The notes under the pieces are model-generated. The model had not been told where the DNA came from. It searched no databases and worked only from the letters and a program-made list of their open reading frames with translations. From Euryarchaeota archaeon UBA602 (GTDB lineage Archaea; Thermoplasmatota; Poseidoniia; Poseidoniales; Thalassarchaeaceae), in the NCBI GenBank assembly GCA_002498455.1, contig DAHO01000011.1, positions 1-14,098 on the forward strand: 14,098 nucleotides of DNA, read 5' to 3'. This document shows, piece after piece, positions 13,351 to 14,098 of this stretch (position 1 is the first letter of the stretch; the number at the start of each line of letters is the position of its first letter). The position numbers were made by a program, and so were the translations under genes.

Positions 13351-14098
13351 TCAGTTGCCCTTCCATTCGCGGTATTGGATCCACTCTTGCGTCAAATATT
13401 CTTCACGCAAAATTCGCTCATCTTCATCCGTGGGAAGGACCGAGTCAAGGTAAGCTTGCCACTCTTCGTCATTTCCTTCGAAAGGCTCTCCATGTACGGT
13501 CCACTTTTGCCCATGATAGTGACCAAGGCCGCGATTGAACTTGTCGCTGGGGATGAACAACTCGGGCTCACCCTCTTTTCTTGGCTTGCTAATCCGAACC
13601 ATTTCGGCTTTGATTTCATTGAAGTAGTGCATTCTGGATTCCTCATTCAAGTGCTCACGAGTGGCCTCGACTTCAGATTCTCTTTCGTCATAACGTCCCT
13701 TGACACCGTAAACGTATGCCCACTGAGCGGAGGTACTCTCATCGGTTCCGAATAGATCTAAACCTGTACTCACCCACTTGTTGATGTATTTCTGGAGGAA
13801 GGCCATGGGGATGACACCTTGCTTCACAATACGACGCAATCCGTTGGCACCTGTTCCAAGATGGAATGATTCTTCCTTGAGCATTGGACCCATGCTGGCG
13901 GCCAATGGTTTGAATGAAGAAGTACTCAACATCTTGAGTTGGAACTTTCCATCCCTGTCGATGAAGTGAGTGAAGCAGAAGAAATCGAGCCAGTGGTCAA
14001 TTGGTTCATTGAAGGAACCCAAGAGTCTCCCTCGTTCTTCTTCAGTCCTGTTTTGATTCGCCATCGAATTTCGTTCAAGCAATTTCATGGCTTCACGA
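13351..14098 (-). CDS. boxB: BoxB-like benzoyl-CoA 2,3-epoxidase family protein, N-terminus outside window
   Basis: The reading frame is open to the window edge, with no stop upstream of the ATG at 14088, so about 248 C-terminal residues are visible. Counting from that Met, conserved stretches are LLERNS (3-8), LGSFNEPIDHWLDFF (23-37), FIDRDGKFQL (42-51), KEESFH (71-76), LQKYINKW (98-105), LDLFG (110-114), GVKGRY (128-133) and FNRGLGHYHG (184-193). These closely parallel BoxB of Azoarcus-type benzoyl-CoA epoxidases (as recalled: LGAFNE, FTDRDGK, TEEAHH, QKYINFW, LDLFGGE, LKGRAK, RRFHRHIGIY). Asp in DRDGK and Glu/His of ESFH match its di-iron ligands; the first ligand set would lie upstream of the window. 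BoxB inserts two oxygen-derived atoms chemistry-wise as an epoxide on benzoyl-CoA with electrons from BoxA. PaaA, the phenylacetyl-CoA homologue, fits less well. The C-terminus is shorter than in bacterial BoxB. The true aromatic substrate is not proven. Confidence 0.8.
   Translation of the reverse strand, partial: REAMKLLERNSMANQNRTEEERGRLLGSFNEPIDHWLDFFCFTHFIDRDGKFQLKMLSTSSFKPLAASMGPMLKEESFHLGTGANGLRRIVKQGVIPMAFLQKYINKWVSTGLDLFGTDESTSAQWAYVYGVKGRYDERESEVEATREHLNEESRMHYFNEIKAEMVRISKPRKEGEPELFIPSDKFNRGLGHYHGQKWTVHGEPFEGNDEEWQAYLDSVLPTDEDERILREEYLTQEWIQYREWKGN

Overview
The window looks like a piece of a marine archaeal genome, most likely a Thermoplasmatota of the Candidatus Poseidoniales (Marine Group II) type. 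The reasons are an archaeal-style pilus/secretion locus with two separate FlaJ/TadC platform genes and pilin-like small proteins, an archaeal-looking lipobox protein ending in thrombospondin-type-3 calcium repeats, a 2-phosphoglycerate-kinase-like protein, and AT-rich boxes about 27 bases upstream of several start codons that fit leaderless archaeal promoters. The assignment is inference; there is no rRNA or tRNA to fix it.

Region 1 (1-5236, + strand) is one tightly packed operon: a FlaI/TadA secretion ATPase, two polytopic platform proteins (the second with an unusually large extracytoplasmic domain), and two small proteins with N-terminal pilin-like hydrophobic helices. Together they would assemble a type IV pilus or related surface filament of the Tad/Epd lineage. 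A perfect hairpin and a TATA-like box precede it.

Region 2 (5237-8199) is more AT-rich and carries two exported proteins on the - strand: a 764-residue lipoprotein with three cysteine-bracketed repeat domains plus calcium-binding repeats, and an 87-residue secreted protein. It looks like an accessory, surface-related patch.

Region 3 (8200-14098) is metabolic. On the right, a - strand operon holds the 3' part of a BoxB-like (benzoyl-CoA 2,3-epoxidase family) di-iron gene, an unrecognised 188-residue protein, a 3-hydroxyacyl-CoA dehydrogenase and a SemiSWEET-type transporter. Facing it are a crotonase-family (PaaG-like) enzyme and a SixA-type phosphatase on the + strand, and divergent from those an aldehyde dehydrogenase plus the P-loop kinase. 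Ring epoxidation, crotonase chemistry, semialdehyde oxidation and 3-hydroxyacyl oxidation together sketch an aerobic CoA-dependent (Box/Paa-like) aromatic degradation module in an archaeon. This is the most interesting candidate system in the window. The N-terminal half of the BoxB-like protein, and any BoxA-type reductase or BoxC, lie outside the window or are absent.
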